From assembly GCF_029227915.1 (NCBI RefSeq), contig NC_079881.1:25397501-25461500 (forward strand): a stretch of DNA of 64,000 nucleotides, written 5' to 3'. The DNA comes from Hydractinia symbiolongicarpus. Lineage: Eukaryota; Cnidaria; Hydrozoa; Anthoathecata; Hydractiniidae. The number at the start of each line of letters is the position of its first letter. Position 1 is the first letter of the stretch. Shown here piece by piece: positions 25,312-36,430 of this stretch. The notes under the pieces are model-generated. The model did no database searches, had not been told where the DNA came from, and was given only the letters and a program-made list of their open reading frames with translations. The position numbers and the translations under genes were made by a program.

Positions 25312-25513
25312 GTTTGCCGGCGATTAAACTCCTTTTATTCAGCGTCTCATCAAAAACGAAATCATTTTTGAAAACTACAAGTCTCATGCGTTTTAGTGGT
25401 GAAAAAATAATTTAAAAAATCGTTCGGGTAATGAGTGTACTGCCTGGGTATTTTCTTTGTATACATTCGACTATACGGTCAATCCAGGGATTTACGGGAA
25501 ATCGCGGGTTTTC
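25312..25513 (+). other. Hybrid monomer at the 6,183-bp repeat junction
   Basis: GAAAAAATAATTT of a type-d-leading monomer runs into GTAATGAGTGTACTGCC of the b sub-form, whose other copies (19200, 23340, 29520) have GAAGAAATAATTT. The switch at about 25405-25430 is where the second 6.18-kb copy begins. Confidence 0.75.
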
Positions 25514-26119
25514 GTTTGCCGGCGATTAAACTCCTTTTATTCAGCGTCGCATCAATAACGAAATCATTTTTGAAAACTACAAGTCTCATTCGTTTTAGTG
25601 GTGAAAAATAATTTAAAGAATCGTTCGGGAAATGAGTTTACTCCCTGGGTACTTTCTTTGTATACTTTTGACTATACGGTCCGAGTCCGGGATTTACGGG
25701 AAATCGCGGGTTTTCGTTTGCCGGCGATTAAACTCCTTTTATTCAGCGTCTCATAAAAATGAAATCATTTTTGAAAACTACAAGTCTCATGCGTCTTAGT
25801 GGTGAAAAAATAATTTAAAAAATCGTTCGGGAAATGAGTTTACTCCCTGGGTACTTTCTTTGTATACATTCGACTATACGGGCCAAGCCCGGGATTTACG
25901 GGAAACCGCTGGTTTTCATTTGTCGGCGATTAAACTCCTTTTATTCAGCGTCTCATCAAAAATGAAATCATTTTTGAAAACGACAAGTCTCATGCGTTTT
26001 AGTGGTGAAGAAATAATTTAAAAAATCGTTCGGGTAATGAGTGTACTCCCTGGGTATTTTCTTTGTATACATTTGACTATACGGCCGATTCCGGGATATA
26101 CGGGAAATCGCGGGTTTTC

Positions 26120-26322
26120 GTTTGCCGGCGATTCAACTCCTTTTATTCAGCGTCTCATCAAAAATGAAATCATTTTTGAAAACTACAAGTCTCATGCGTT
26201 TTAGTGGTGAAAAAATAATTTAAAGAATCGTTCGGGAAATGAGTTTACTCCCTGGATACTTTCTTTGTATACATTTGACTATACGGGTCAAGCACGGGAT
26301 TTAAGGCAAATTGCGGGTTTTC
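26120..26322 (+). other. Hybrid monomer, type c left half and type e right half
   Basis: CCCTGGATAC of a type-c monomer is joined to TTTCTTTGTATACATTTGAC of type e. The copies at 20.0-20.3 and 24.0-24.25 kb keep the c and e monomers separate. The breakpoint is confined to about 26258-26263, and 202 bp is missing. Confidence 0.88.
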
Positions 26323-27165
26323 GTTTGCCGACGATCAAACTCCTTTTATTCAGCGTCTCATCAAAAACGAAATCATTTTTGAAAACTACAAGTCTCATGC
26401 GTTTTAGTGGTGAAAAAATAATTTAAAAAATCGTTCGGGAAATGAGTTTACTCCCAGTTTACTTTCTTTGTATACATTCGATTATACGGGTCAAGCCCGG
26501 GATTTACGGCAAATCGCGGGTTTTCGTTTGCCGGCGATTAATCTCCTTTTATTCAGCGTCTCATCAAAAACGAAATCATTTTTGAAAACTATAAGTCTCA
26601 TTCGTTTTAGTGGTGAAAAATAATTTAAAGAATCGTTCGGGAAATGAGTTTACTCCCTCGGTACTTTCTTTGTATACTTTTGACTATACGGTCCGAGTCC
26701 GGGATTTACGGCAAATCGCGGGTTTTCGTTTGCCGGCGATTAAACTCCTTTTATTCAGCGTCTCATCAAAAACGAAATCATTTTTGAAAACTACAAGTCT
26801 CATGCGTTTTAGTGCTGAAAAAATAATTTAAAAAATCGTTCGGGAAATGAGTTTACTCCCAGTTTACTTTCTTTGTATACATTCGATTATACGGGTCAAG
26901 CCCGGGATTTACGGCAAATCGCGGGTTTTCGTTTGCCGGCGATTAAACTCCTTTTATTCAGCGTCTCATCAAAAATGAAATCATTTTTTAAAACTACAAG
27001 TCTCATGCGTTTTAGTGGTGAAAAAATAATTCAAAAAATCGTTCGGGAAATGAGTTTACTCCCAGTTTACTTTCTTTGTATACATTCGATTATACGGGTC
27101 AAGCCCGGGATTTACGGGAAATCGCGGGTTTTCGTTTGCCGGCGATTAAACTCCTTTTATTCAGC

Positions 27166-27246
27166 GTCTCATCAATAACGAAATCATTTTTGAAAACTAC
27201 AAGTCTCATCAAAAATGAAATCATTTTTGAAAACTACAAGTCTCAT
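27166..27246 (+). repeat. 37-bp internal duplication, copy 7
   Basis: Same structure, 5,981 bp after copy 4. Confidence 0.95.
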
Positions 27247-28214
27247 GCGTTTTAGTGGTGAAGAAATAATTTAAAAAATCGTTCGGGAAATGAGTGTTCT
27301 CCCTGGGTATTTTCTTTGTATACATTCGACTATACGGCCAAGCCCGGGATTTACGGGTAATCGCGGGTTTTCGTTTGCCGGCGTATAAACTCCTTTTATT
27401 CAGCGTCTCATCAATAACGAAATCATTTTTGAAAACTACAAGTCTCATTCGTTTTAGTGGTGAAAAAATAATTTAAAAAATCGTTCGGGAATGAGTTTAC
27501 TCCCAGTTTACTTTCTTTGTATACATTTGACTATACGGGTCAAGCACGGGATTTAAGGCAAATTGCGGGTTTTCGTTTGCCGACGATCAAACTCCTTTTA
27601 TTCAGCGTCTCATCAAAAACGAAATCATTTTTGAAAACTATAAGTCTCATTCGTTTTAGTGGTGAAAAATAATTTAAAGAATCGTTCGGGAAATGAGTTT
27701 ACTCCCTGGGTACTTTCTTTGTATACTTTTGACTATACGGTCCGAGTCCGGGATTTACGGCAAATCGCGGGTTTTCGTTTGCCGGCGATTAAACTCCTTT
27801 TATTCAGCGTCTCATCAAAAACGAAATCATTTTTGAAAACTACAAGTCTCATGCGTTTTAGTGGTGAAAAAATAATTTAAAAAATCGTTCGGGAAATGAG
27901 TTTACTCCCAGTTTACTTTCTTTGTATACATTCGATTATACGGGTCAAGCCCGGGATTTACGGCAAATCGCGGGTTTTCGTTTGCCGGCGATTAAACTCC
28001 TTTTATTCAGCGTCTCATCAAAAATGAAATCATTTTTTAAAACTACAAGTCTCATGCGTTTTAGTGGTGAAAAAATAATTCAAAAAATCGTTCGGGAAAT
28101 GAGTTTACTCCCAGTTTACTTTCTTTGTATACATTCGATTATACGGGTCAAGCCCGGGATTTACGGGAAATCGCGGGTTTTCGTTTGCCGGCGATTAAAC
28201 TCCTTTTATTCAGC

Positions 28215-28295
28215 GTCTCATCAATAACGAAATCATTTTTGAAAACTACAAGTCTCATCAAAAATGAAATCATTTTTGAAAACTACAAGTCTCAT
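28215..28295 (+). repeat. 37-bp internal duplication, copy 8
   Basis: Same structure, 1,049 bp after copy 7 and 5,981 bp after copy 5. Confidence 0.95.
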
Positions 28296-29838
28296 GCGTT
28301 TTAGTGGTGAAGAAATAATTTAAAAAATCGTTCGGGTAATGAGTGTACTCCCTGGGTATTTTCTTTGTATACATTCGACTATACGGCCAAGCCAGGGATT
28401 TACGGGAAATCGCGGGTTTTCGTTTGCCGGCGAATAAACTCCTTTTATTCAGCGTCTCATCAAAAATGAAATCATTTTTGAAAACTACAAGTCTCATGCG
28501 TTTTAGTGGTGAAAAAATAATTTAAAGAATCGTTCGGGAAATGAGTTTACTCCCTGGGTACTTTTTGTGTATACTTTTGACTATACGGGCCGAGTCCGGG
28601 ATTTACGGGAAATTGCGGGTTTTCGTTTGCCGGCGATTAAACTCCTTTTATTCAGCGTCTCATCAAAAATGAAATCGTTTTTGAAAACTACAAGTCTTAT
28701 CCGTTTAAGTGGTAAAAAATTAATTTAAAAAATCGTTCGGGAATGAGTTTACTCCCAGTTTACTTTCTTTGTATACATTTGACTATACGGGTCAAGCACG
28801 GGATTTAAGGCAAATTGCGGGTTTTCGTTTGCCGACGATCAAACTCCTTTTATTCAGCGTCTCATCAAAAACGAAATCATTTTTAAAAACTACAAGTCTC
28901 ATGCGTTTTAGTGGTGAAAAAATAATTTAAAAAATCGTTCGGGAAATGAGTTTACTCCCAGTTTACTTTCTTTGTATACATTCGATTATACGGGTCAAGC
29001 CCGGGATTTCCGGCAAATCGCGGGTTTTCGTTTGCCGGCGTCTAATCTCCTTTTATTCAGCGTCTCATCAAAAACGAAATCATTTTTGAAAACTATAAGT
29101 CTCATTCGTTTTAGTGGTGAAAAATAATTTAAAGAATCGTTCGGGAAATGAGTTTACTCCCTGTGTACTTTCTTTGTATACATTCGACTATACGGGCCAA
29201 GCCCGGGATTTACGGGAAATCGCGGGTTTTCGTTTGCCGGCGATTAAACTTCTTTTATTCAGCGTCTCATCAAAAACGAAATCATTTTTGAAAACTACAA
29301 GTCTCATGCGTTTTAGTGGTGAAAAAATAATTTAAAAAATCGTTCGGGAAATTAGTTTACTCCCAGTTTACTTTCTTTGTATACTTTCGATTATACGGGT
29401 CAAGCCCGGATTTACGGCAAATCGCGGGTTTTCGTTTGCCGGCGATTAAACTCCTTTTATTCAGCGTCTCATCAAAAATGAAATCATTTTTGAAAACTAC
29501 AAGTCTCATGCGTTTTAGTGGTGAAGAAATAATTTAAAAAATCGTTCGGGTAATGAGTGTACTGCCTGGGTATTTTCTTTGTATACATTCGACTATACGG
29601 TCAATCCAGGGATTTACGGGAAATCGCGGGTTTTCGTTTGCCGGCGATTAAACTCCTTTTATTCAGCGTCGCATCAATAACGAAATCATTTTTGAAAACT
29701 ACAAGTCTCATGCGTCTTAGTGGTGAAAAAATAATTTAAAAAATCGTTCGGGAAATGAGTTTACTCCCTGGGTACTTTCTTTGTATACATTCGACTATAC
29801 GGGCCAAGCCCGGGATTTACGGGAAACCGCTGGTTTTC

Positions 29839-30041
29839 ATTTGTCGGCGATTAAACTCCTTTTATTCAGCGTCTCATCAAAAATGAAATCATTTTTGAAA
29901 ACGACAAGTCTCATGCGTTTTAGTGGTGAAGAAATAATTTAAAAAATCGTTCGGGTAATGAGTTTACTCCCTGGATACTTTTTGTGTATACTTTTGACTA
30001 TACGGGCCGAGTCCGGGATTTACGGGAAATTGCGGGTTTTC
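29839..30041 (+). other. Hybrid monomer, b sub-form left half and type c right half
   Basis: GGGTAATGAG of the b sub-form is joined to TTTACTCCCTGGATAC of type c. The copy at 23.7-24.0 kb has both monomers in full. The offset changes from 6,183 to 5,981 bp at this point, so one monomer was lost, with the breakpoint at about 29955-29972. Confidence 0.87.
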
Positions 30042-31086
30042 GTTTGCCGGCGATTAAACTCCTTTTATTCAGCGTCTCATCAAAAATGAAATCGTTTTTG
30101 AAAACTACAAGTCTTATCCGTTTTAGTGGTAAAAAATTAATTTAAAAAATCGTTCGGGAATGAGTTTACTCCCAGTTTACTTTCTTTGTATACATTTGAC
30201 TATACGGGTCAAGCACGGGATTTAAGGCAAATTGCGGGTTTTCGTTTGCCGACGATCAAACTCCTTTTATTCAGCGTCTCATCAAAAACGAAATCATTTT
30301 TGAAAACTACAAGTCTCATGCGTTTTAGTGGTGAAAAAATAATTTAAAAAATCGTTCGGGAAATGAGTTTACTCCCAGTTTACTTTCTTTGTATACATTC
30401 GATTATACGGGTCAAGCCCGGGATTTACGGCAAATCGCGGGTTTTCGTTTGCCGGCGATTAATCTCCTTTTATTCAGCGTCTCATCAAAAACGAAATCAT
30501 TTTTGAAAACTATAAGTCTCATTCGTTTTAGTGGTGAAAAATAATTTAAAGAATCGTTCGGGAAATGAGTTTACTCCCTCGGTACTTTCTTTGTATACTT
30601 TTGACTATACGGTCCGAGTCCGGGATTTACGGCAAATCGCGGGTTTTCGTTTGCCGGCGATTAAACTCCTTTTATTCAGCGTCTCATCAAAAACGAAATC
30701 ATTTTTGAAAACTACAAGTCTCATGCGTTTTAGTGGTGAAAAAATAATTTAAAAAATCGTTCGGGAAATGAGTTTACTCCCAGTTTACTTTCTTTGTATA
30801 CATTCGATTATACGGGTCAAGCCCGGGATTTACGGCAAATCGCGGGTTTTCGTTTGCCGGCGATTAAACTCCTTTTATTCAGCGTCTCATCAAAAATGAA
30901 ATCATTTTTTAAAACTACAAGTCTCATGCGTTTTAGTGGTGAAAAAATAATTCAAAAAATCGTTCGGGAAATGAGTTTACTCCCAGTTTACTTTCTTTGT
31001 ATACATTCGATTATACGGGTCAAGCCCGGGATTTACGGGAAATCGCGGGTTTTCGTTTGCCGGCGATTAAACTCCTTTTATTCAGC

Positions 31087-31167
31087 GTCTCATCAATAAC
31101 GAAATCATTTTTGAAAACTACAAGTCTCATCAAAAATGAAATCATTTTTGAAAACTACAAGTCTCAT
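31087..31167 (+). repeat. 37-bp internal duplication, copy 9
   Basis: Same structure, 3,921 bp after copy 7. Confidence 0.95.
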
Positions 31168-32135
31168 GCGTTTTAGTGGTGAAGAAATAATTTAAAAAAT
31201 CGTTCGGGAAATGAGTGTTCTCCCTGGGTATTTTCTTTGTATACATTCGACTATACGGCCAAGCCCGGGATTTACGGGTAATCGCGGGTTTTCGTTTGCC
31301 GGCGTATAAACTCCTTTTATTCAGCGTCTCATCAATAACGAAATCATTTTTGAAAACTACAAGTCTCATTCGTTTTAGTGGTGAAAAAATAATTTAAAAA
31401 ATCGTTCGGGAATGAGTTTACTCCCAGTTTACTTTCTTTGTATACATTTGACTATACGGGTCAAGCACGGGATTTAAGGCAAATTGCGGGTTTTCGTTTG
31501 CCGACGATCAAACTCCTTTTATTCAGCGTCTCATCAAAAACGAAATCATTTTTGAAAACTATAAGTCTCATTCGTTTTAGTGGTGAAAAATAATTTAAAG
31601 AATCGTTCGGGAAATGAGTTTACTCCCTGGGTACTTTCTTTGTATACTTTTGACTATACGGTCCGAGTCCGGGATTTACGGCAAATCGCGGGTTTTCGTT
31701 TGCCGGCGATTAAACTCCTTTTATTCAGCGTCTCATCAAAAACGAAATCATTTTTGAAAACTACAAGTCTCATGCGTTTTAGTGGTGAAAAAATAATTTA
31801 AAAAATCGTTCGGGAAATGAGTTTACTCCCAGTTTACTTTCTTTGTATACATTCGATTATACGGGTCAAGCCCGGGATTTACGGCAAATCGCGGGTTTTC
31901 GTTTGCCGGCGATTAAACTCCTTTTATTCAGCGTCTCATCAAAAATGAAATCATTTTTTAAAACTACAAGTCTCATGCGTTTTAGTGGTGAAAAAATAAT
32001 TCAAAAAATCGTTCGGGAAATGAGTTTACTCCCAGTTTACTTTCTTTGTATACATTCGATTATACGGGTCAAGCCCGGGATTTACGGGAAATCGCGGGTT
32101 TTCGTTTGCCGGCGATTAAACTCCTTTTATTCAGC

Positions 32136-32216
32136 GTCTCATCAATAACGAAATCATTTTTGAAAACTACAAGTCTCATCAAAAATGAAATCATTTTTGA
32201 AAACTACAAGTCTCAT
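32136..32216 (+). repeat. 37-bp internal duplication, copy 10
   Basis: Same structure, 1,049 bp after copy 9. This is the rightmost copy; none was found from 32.3 to 64 kb. Confidence 0.95.
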
Positions 32217-32911
32217 GCGTTTTAGTGGTGAAGAAATAATTTAAAAAATCGTTCGGGAAATGAGTGTTCTCCCTGGGTATTTTCTTTGTATACATTCGAC
32301 TATACGGCCAAGCCCGGGATTTACGGGTAATCGCGGGTTTTCGTTTGCCGGCGTATAAACTCCTTTTATTCAGCGTCTCATCAATAACGAAATCATTTTT
32401 GAAAACTACAAGTCTCATTCGTTTTAGTGGTGAAAAATAATTTAAAGAATCGTTCGGGAAATGAGTTTACTCCCTGGGTACTTTCTTTGTATACTTTTGA
32501 CTATACGGTCCGAGTCCGGGATTTACGGGAAATCGCGGATTTTCGTTTGCCGGCGATTAAACTCCTTTTATTCAGCGTCTCATAAAAATAAAATCATTTT
32601 TGAAAACTACAAGTCTCATGCGTCTTAGTGGTGAAAAAATAATTTAAAAAATCGTTCGGGAAATGAGTGTTCTCCCTGGGTATTTTCTTTGTATACATTC
32701 GACTATACGGCCAAGCCCGGGATTTACGGGTAATCGCGGGTTTTCGTTTGCCGGCGATTAAACTTCTTTTATTCAGCGTCTCATCAAAAACGAAATGATT
32801 TTTGAAAACTACAAGTCTCATACGTTTTAGTGGTGAAAAATAATTTAAAGAATCGTTCGGGAAATGAGTTTACTCCCTGGGTACTTTCTTTGTATACTTT
32901 TTTGACTATAC

Positions 32912-32943
32912 GGGCCGAGTCGGGATTTACGGGAAATCGCGGG
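32912..32943 (+). other. Possible G-quadruplex motif, copy 5
   Basis: Same arrangement in block 6, at the start of a c-a-a-c-e-d-b unit. Confidence 0.6.
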
Positions 32944-34481
32944 TTTTCGTTTGCCGGCGATTAAACTCCTTTTATTCAGCGTCTCATAAAAAATGAAATC
33001 ATTTTTGAAAACTACAAGTCTCATGCGTCTTAGTGGTGAAAAAATAATTTAAAAAATCGTTTAAGAAATGAGTTTACTCCCTGGGTACTTTCTTTGTATA
33101 CATTCGACTATACGGGCCGATTCCGGGATATACGGGAAATCGCGGGTTTTCGTTTGCCGGCGATTAAACTCCTTTTATTCAGCGTCTCATCAAAAATGAA
33201 ATCATTTTTGAAAACTACAAGTCTCATGCGTCTTAGTGGTGAAAAAATAATTTAAAAAATCGTTTAAGAAATGAGTTTACTCCCTGGGTACTTTCTTTGT
33301 GTACATTCGCCTATACGGGCCGATTCCGGGATATACGGGAAATCGCGGGTTTTCGTTTGCCGGCTATTAAACTCCTTTTATTCAGCGTCTCATCAAAAAT
33401 GAAATCATTTTTGAAAACTACAAGTCTCATGCGTTTTAGTGGTGAAAAAATAATTTAAAGAATCGTTCGGGAAATGAGTTTACTCCCTGGGTACTTTTTT
33501 TGTATACTTTTGACTATACGGGCAGAGTCCGGGATTTACAGGAAATTGCGGGTTTTCGTTTGCCGGCGATTAAACTCCTTTTATTCAGCGTCTCATCAGA
33601 AATGAAATCGTTTTTGAAAAGTACAAGTCTTATCCGTTTTAGTGGTAAAAAATTAATTTAAAAAATCGTTCGGGAATCAGTTTACTCCCAGTTTACTTTC
33701 TTTGTATACATTTGACTATACGGGTCAAGCACGGGATTTAAGGCAAATTGCGGGTTTTCGTTTGCCGGCGATCAAACTCCTTTTATTCAGCGTCTCATCA
33801 AAAACGAAATCATTTTTGAAAACTACAAGTCTCATGCGTTTTAGTGGTGAAAAAATAATTTAAAAAATCGTTCGGGAAATGAGTTTACTCCCAGTTTACT
33901 TTCTTTGTATACATTCGATTATACGGGTCAAGCCCGGGATTTACGGGAAATCACGGGTTTTCGTTTGCCGGCGATTAAACTCCTTTTATTCAGCGTCTCA
34001 TCAAAAATGAAATCATTTTTGAAAACTACAAGTCTCATGCGTTTTAGTGGTGAAGAAATAATTTAAAAAATCGTTCGGGTAATGAGTGTACTCCCTCGGT
34101 ATTTTCTTTGTATACATTCGACTATACGGCCAAGCCAGGGATTTACGGGAAATCGCGGGTTTTCGTTTGCCGGCGATTAAACTTCTTTTATTCAGCGTCT
34201 CATCAAAAACGAAATCATTTTTGAAAACTACAAGTCTCATGCGTTTTAGTGGTGAAAAAATAATTTAAAAAATCGTTCGGGAAATTAGTTTACTCCCAGT
34301 TTACTTTCTTTGTATACATTCGATTATACGGGTCAAGCCCGGATTTACGGCAAATCGCGGGTTTTCGTTTGCCGGCGATTAAACTCCTTTTATTCAGCGT
34401 CTCATCAAAAATGAAATCATTTTTGAAAACTACAAGTCTCATGCGTTTTAGTGGAGAAGAAATAATTTAAAAAATCGTTCG

Positions 34482-36097
34482 GGTAATGAGTGTACTGCCT
34501 GGGTATTTTCTTTGTATACATTCGACTATACGGCCAAGCCAGGGATTTACGGGAATTCGCGGGTTTTCGTTTGCCGGCGATTAAACTCCTTTTATTCAGC
34601 GTATCATCAATAACGAAATCATTTTTGAAAACTACAAGTCTCATTCGTTTTAGTGGTGAAAAATAATTTAAAGAATCGTTCGGGAAATGAGTTTACTCCC
34701 TGGGTTCTTTCTTTGTATACTTTTGACTATACGGTCCGAGTCCGGGATTTACGGGAAATCGCGGGTTCTCGTTTGCCGGCGATTAAACTCCTTTTATTCA
34801 GCGTCTCATAAAAATGAAATCATTTTTGAAAACTACAAGTCTCATGCGTCTTAGTGGTGAAAAAATAATTTAAAAAATCGTTCGGGAAATGAGTTTACTC
34901 CCTGGGTACTTTCTTTGTATACATTCGACTATACGGGCCAAGCCCGGGATTTACGGGAAACCGCTGGTTTTCATTTGTCGGCGATTAAACTCCTTTTATT
35001 CAGCGTCTCATCAAAAATGAAATCATTTTTGAAAACGACAAGTCTCATGCGTTTTAGTGGTGAAGAAATAATTTAAAAAATCGTTCGGGTAATGAGTGTA
35101 CTCCCTGGGTATTTTCTTTGTATACATTTGACTATACGGCCGATTCCGGGATATACGGGAAATCGCGGGTTTTCGTTTGCCGGCGATTAAACTCCTTTTA
35201 TTCAGCGTTTCATCAAAAATGAAATCATTTTTGAAAACTACAAGTCTCATGCGTTTTAGTGGTGAAAAAATAATTTAAAGAATCGTTCGGGTAATGAGTG
35301 TACTGCCTGGGTATTTTCTTTGTATACATTCGACTATACGGCCAAGCCAGGGATTTACGGGAATTCGCGGGTTTTCGTTTGCCGGCGATTAAACTCCTTT
35401 TATTCAGCGTATCATCAATAACGAAATCATTTTTGAAAACTACAAGTCTCATTCGTTTTAGTGGTGAAAAATAATTTAAAGAATCGTTCGGGAAATGAGT
35501 TTACTCCCTGGGTTCTTTCTTTGTATACTTTTGACTATACGGTCCGAGTCCGGGATTTACGGGAAATCGCGGGTTCTCGTTTGCCGGCGATTAAACTCCT
35601 TTTATTCAGCGTCTCATAAAAATGAAATCATTTTTGAAAACTACAAGTCTCATGCGTCTTAGTGGTGAAAAAATAATTTAAAAAATCGTTCGGGAAATGA
35701 GTTTACTCCCTGGGTACTTTCTTTGTATACATTCGACTATACGGGCCAAGCCCGGGATTTACGGGAAACCGCTGGTTTTCATTTGTCGGCGATTAAACTC
35801 CTTTTATTCAGCGTCTCATCAAAAATGAAATCATTTTTGAAAACGACAAGTCTCATGCGTTTTAGTGGTGAAGAAATAATTTAAAAAATCGTTCGGGTAA
35901 TGAGTGTACTCCCTGGGTATTTTCTTTGTATACATTTGACTATACGGCCGATTCCGGGATATACGGGAAATCGCGGGTTTTCGTTTGCCGGCGATTAAAC
36001 TCCTTTTATTCAGCGTTTCATCAAAAATGAAATCATTTTTGAAAACTACAAGTCTCATGCGTTTTAGTGGTGAAAAAATAATTTAAAGAATCGTTCG
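34482..36097 (+). repeat. Tandem duplication of a four-monomer unit (808 bp)
   Basis: ACTGCCTGGG occurs at 34494 and 35302, and GTATCATCAATAAC, GGGTTCTTTC and GGGTTCTCG are each present in both halves at the same 808-bp offset. These private changes show the second half is a direct copy of the first. The join lies in the shared AATCGTTCGGG at about 35281-35291, inside the hybrid monomer 35175-35376. Confidence 0.9.
35175..35376 (+). other. Hybrid monomer at the 808-bp duplication junction
   Basis: TTTAAAGAATC of type c runs into GGGTAATGAGTGTACTGCC of the b sub-form. The shared AATCGTTCGGG at about 35281-35291 is the exchange site that created the second 808-bp copy. Confidence 0.87.
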
Positions 36098-36185
36098 GGA
36101 AATGAGTTTACTCCCTGGGTACTTTCTTTATATACTTTTGACTATACGGGCTGAGTCCGGGTTTTACGGGAAATTGCGGGTTTTC

Positions 36186-36388
36186 GTTTGCCGGCGATTA
36201 AACTCTTTTTATTCAGCGTCTCATCAAAAATGAAATCGTTTTTGAAAACTACAAGTCTTATGCGTTTTAGTGGTAAAAAATTAATTTAAAAAATCGTTCG
36301 CGAAATGAGTTTACTCCCAGTTTACTTTCTTTGTATACTTTTGACTATACGGGCGAAGTCCGGGATTTTCGCGAATTCGCGGGTTTTT
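36186..36388 (+). repeat. Reference monomer, type f
   Basis: A 203-bp monomer with GTTCGCGAAATGAG, CCCAGTTTAC, CTTTTGACTATACGGGCG and AAGTCCGGGATTTTCGCG, ending in the palindrome CGCGAATTCGCG. It looks like a c and d mixture with extra private changes. It is common only in 56-63 kb, with this single copy at 36 kb and a mutated relative at 3420. Confidence 0.8.
36370..36381. repeat. 12-bp perfect palindrome CGCGAATTCGCG, copy 1
   Basis: The mark of type f, produced by ATTTTCGCGAATTC in place of ATTTACGGGAAATC. It is the only copy outside the 56-63 kb cluster. Confidence 0.95.
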
Positions 36389-36430
36389 GTTTGCCGGCGA
36401 TTAAACTCCTTTTATTCAGCGTCTCATCAA

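Larger units (their letters stand above)
18977..32430 (+). repeat. Array block 5: large higher-order array on a 2,061-bp register
   Basis: The rare change GTGTACTGCCTGGG has its ACTGC at 19256, 23378, 25439 and 29561, giving spacings of 4,122, 2,061 and 4,122 bp, which are exact multiples of 2,061. About 19245-25427 is therefore repeated from about 25428 onward with a 6,183-bp offset. Within it the offset slips to 5,981 and back by single-monomer losses and gains, each with a hybrid monomer. A five-monomer 1,049-bp subunit carrying the 239-bp monomer occurs in tandem pairs at about 20629 and 21678, 26610 and 27659, and 30531 and 31580, and once near 24408. Confidence 0.88.
32431..36430 (+). 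repeat. Array block 6: c-a-a-c-e-d-b units with an 808-bp duplication
   Basis: From about 32584 the order is b, c (GGGCCGAGTCGGG form), a, a, c (CAGAG form with ATTTACAGG), e, d, b. This resembles block 4. Most of it reappears near 43.7-46 kb at offsets of 11,137, 10,528 and 10,932 bp. The right part contains the 808-bp tandem duplication listed separately, and the block ends in type c and f monomers. No unique sequence seen. Confidence 0.8.

Noticed and set aside
29839-29860. A transposon or target-site junction at monomers with GCTGGTTTTCATTTGTCGG.
   Set aside because: The changes are point substitutions in an otherwise normal monomer, repeated at 19.7, 23.6, 25.9, 29.8, 34.9, 35.7 and 45.9 kb; no inserted sequence.
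19245-31622. Assembly duplication as the cause of the 6,183-bp repeat.
   Set aside because: The two copies differ by whole-monomer gains and losses and several private substitutions, which an artefact would not produce. It cannot be excluded for the most identical pairs without long reads.
7516-32216. The regular spacing and conserved repeats as a CRISPR array.
   Set aside because: Repeats are about 202 bp with no unique spacers, and there are no cas genes; the whole period is conserved.
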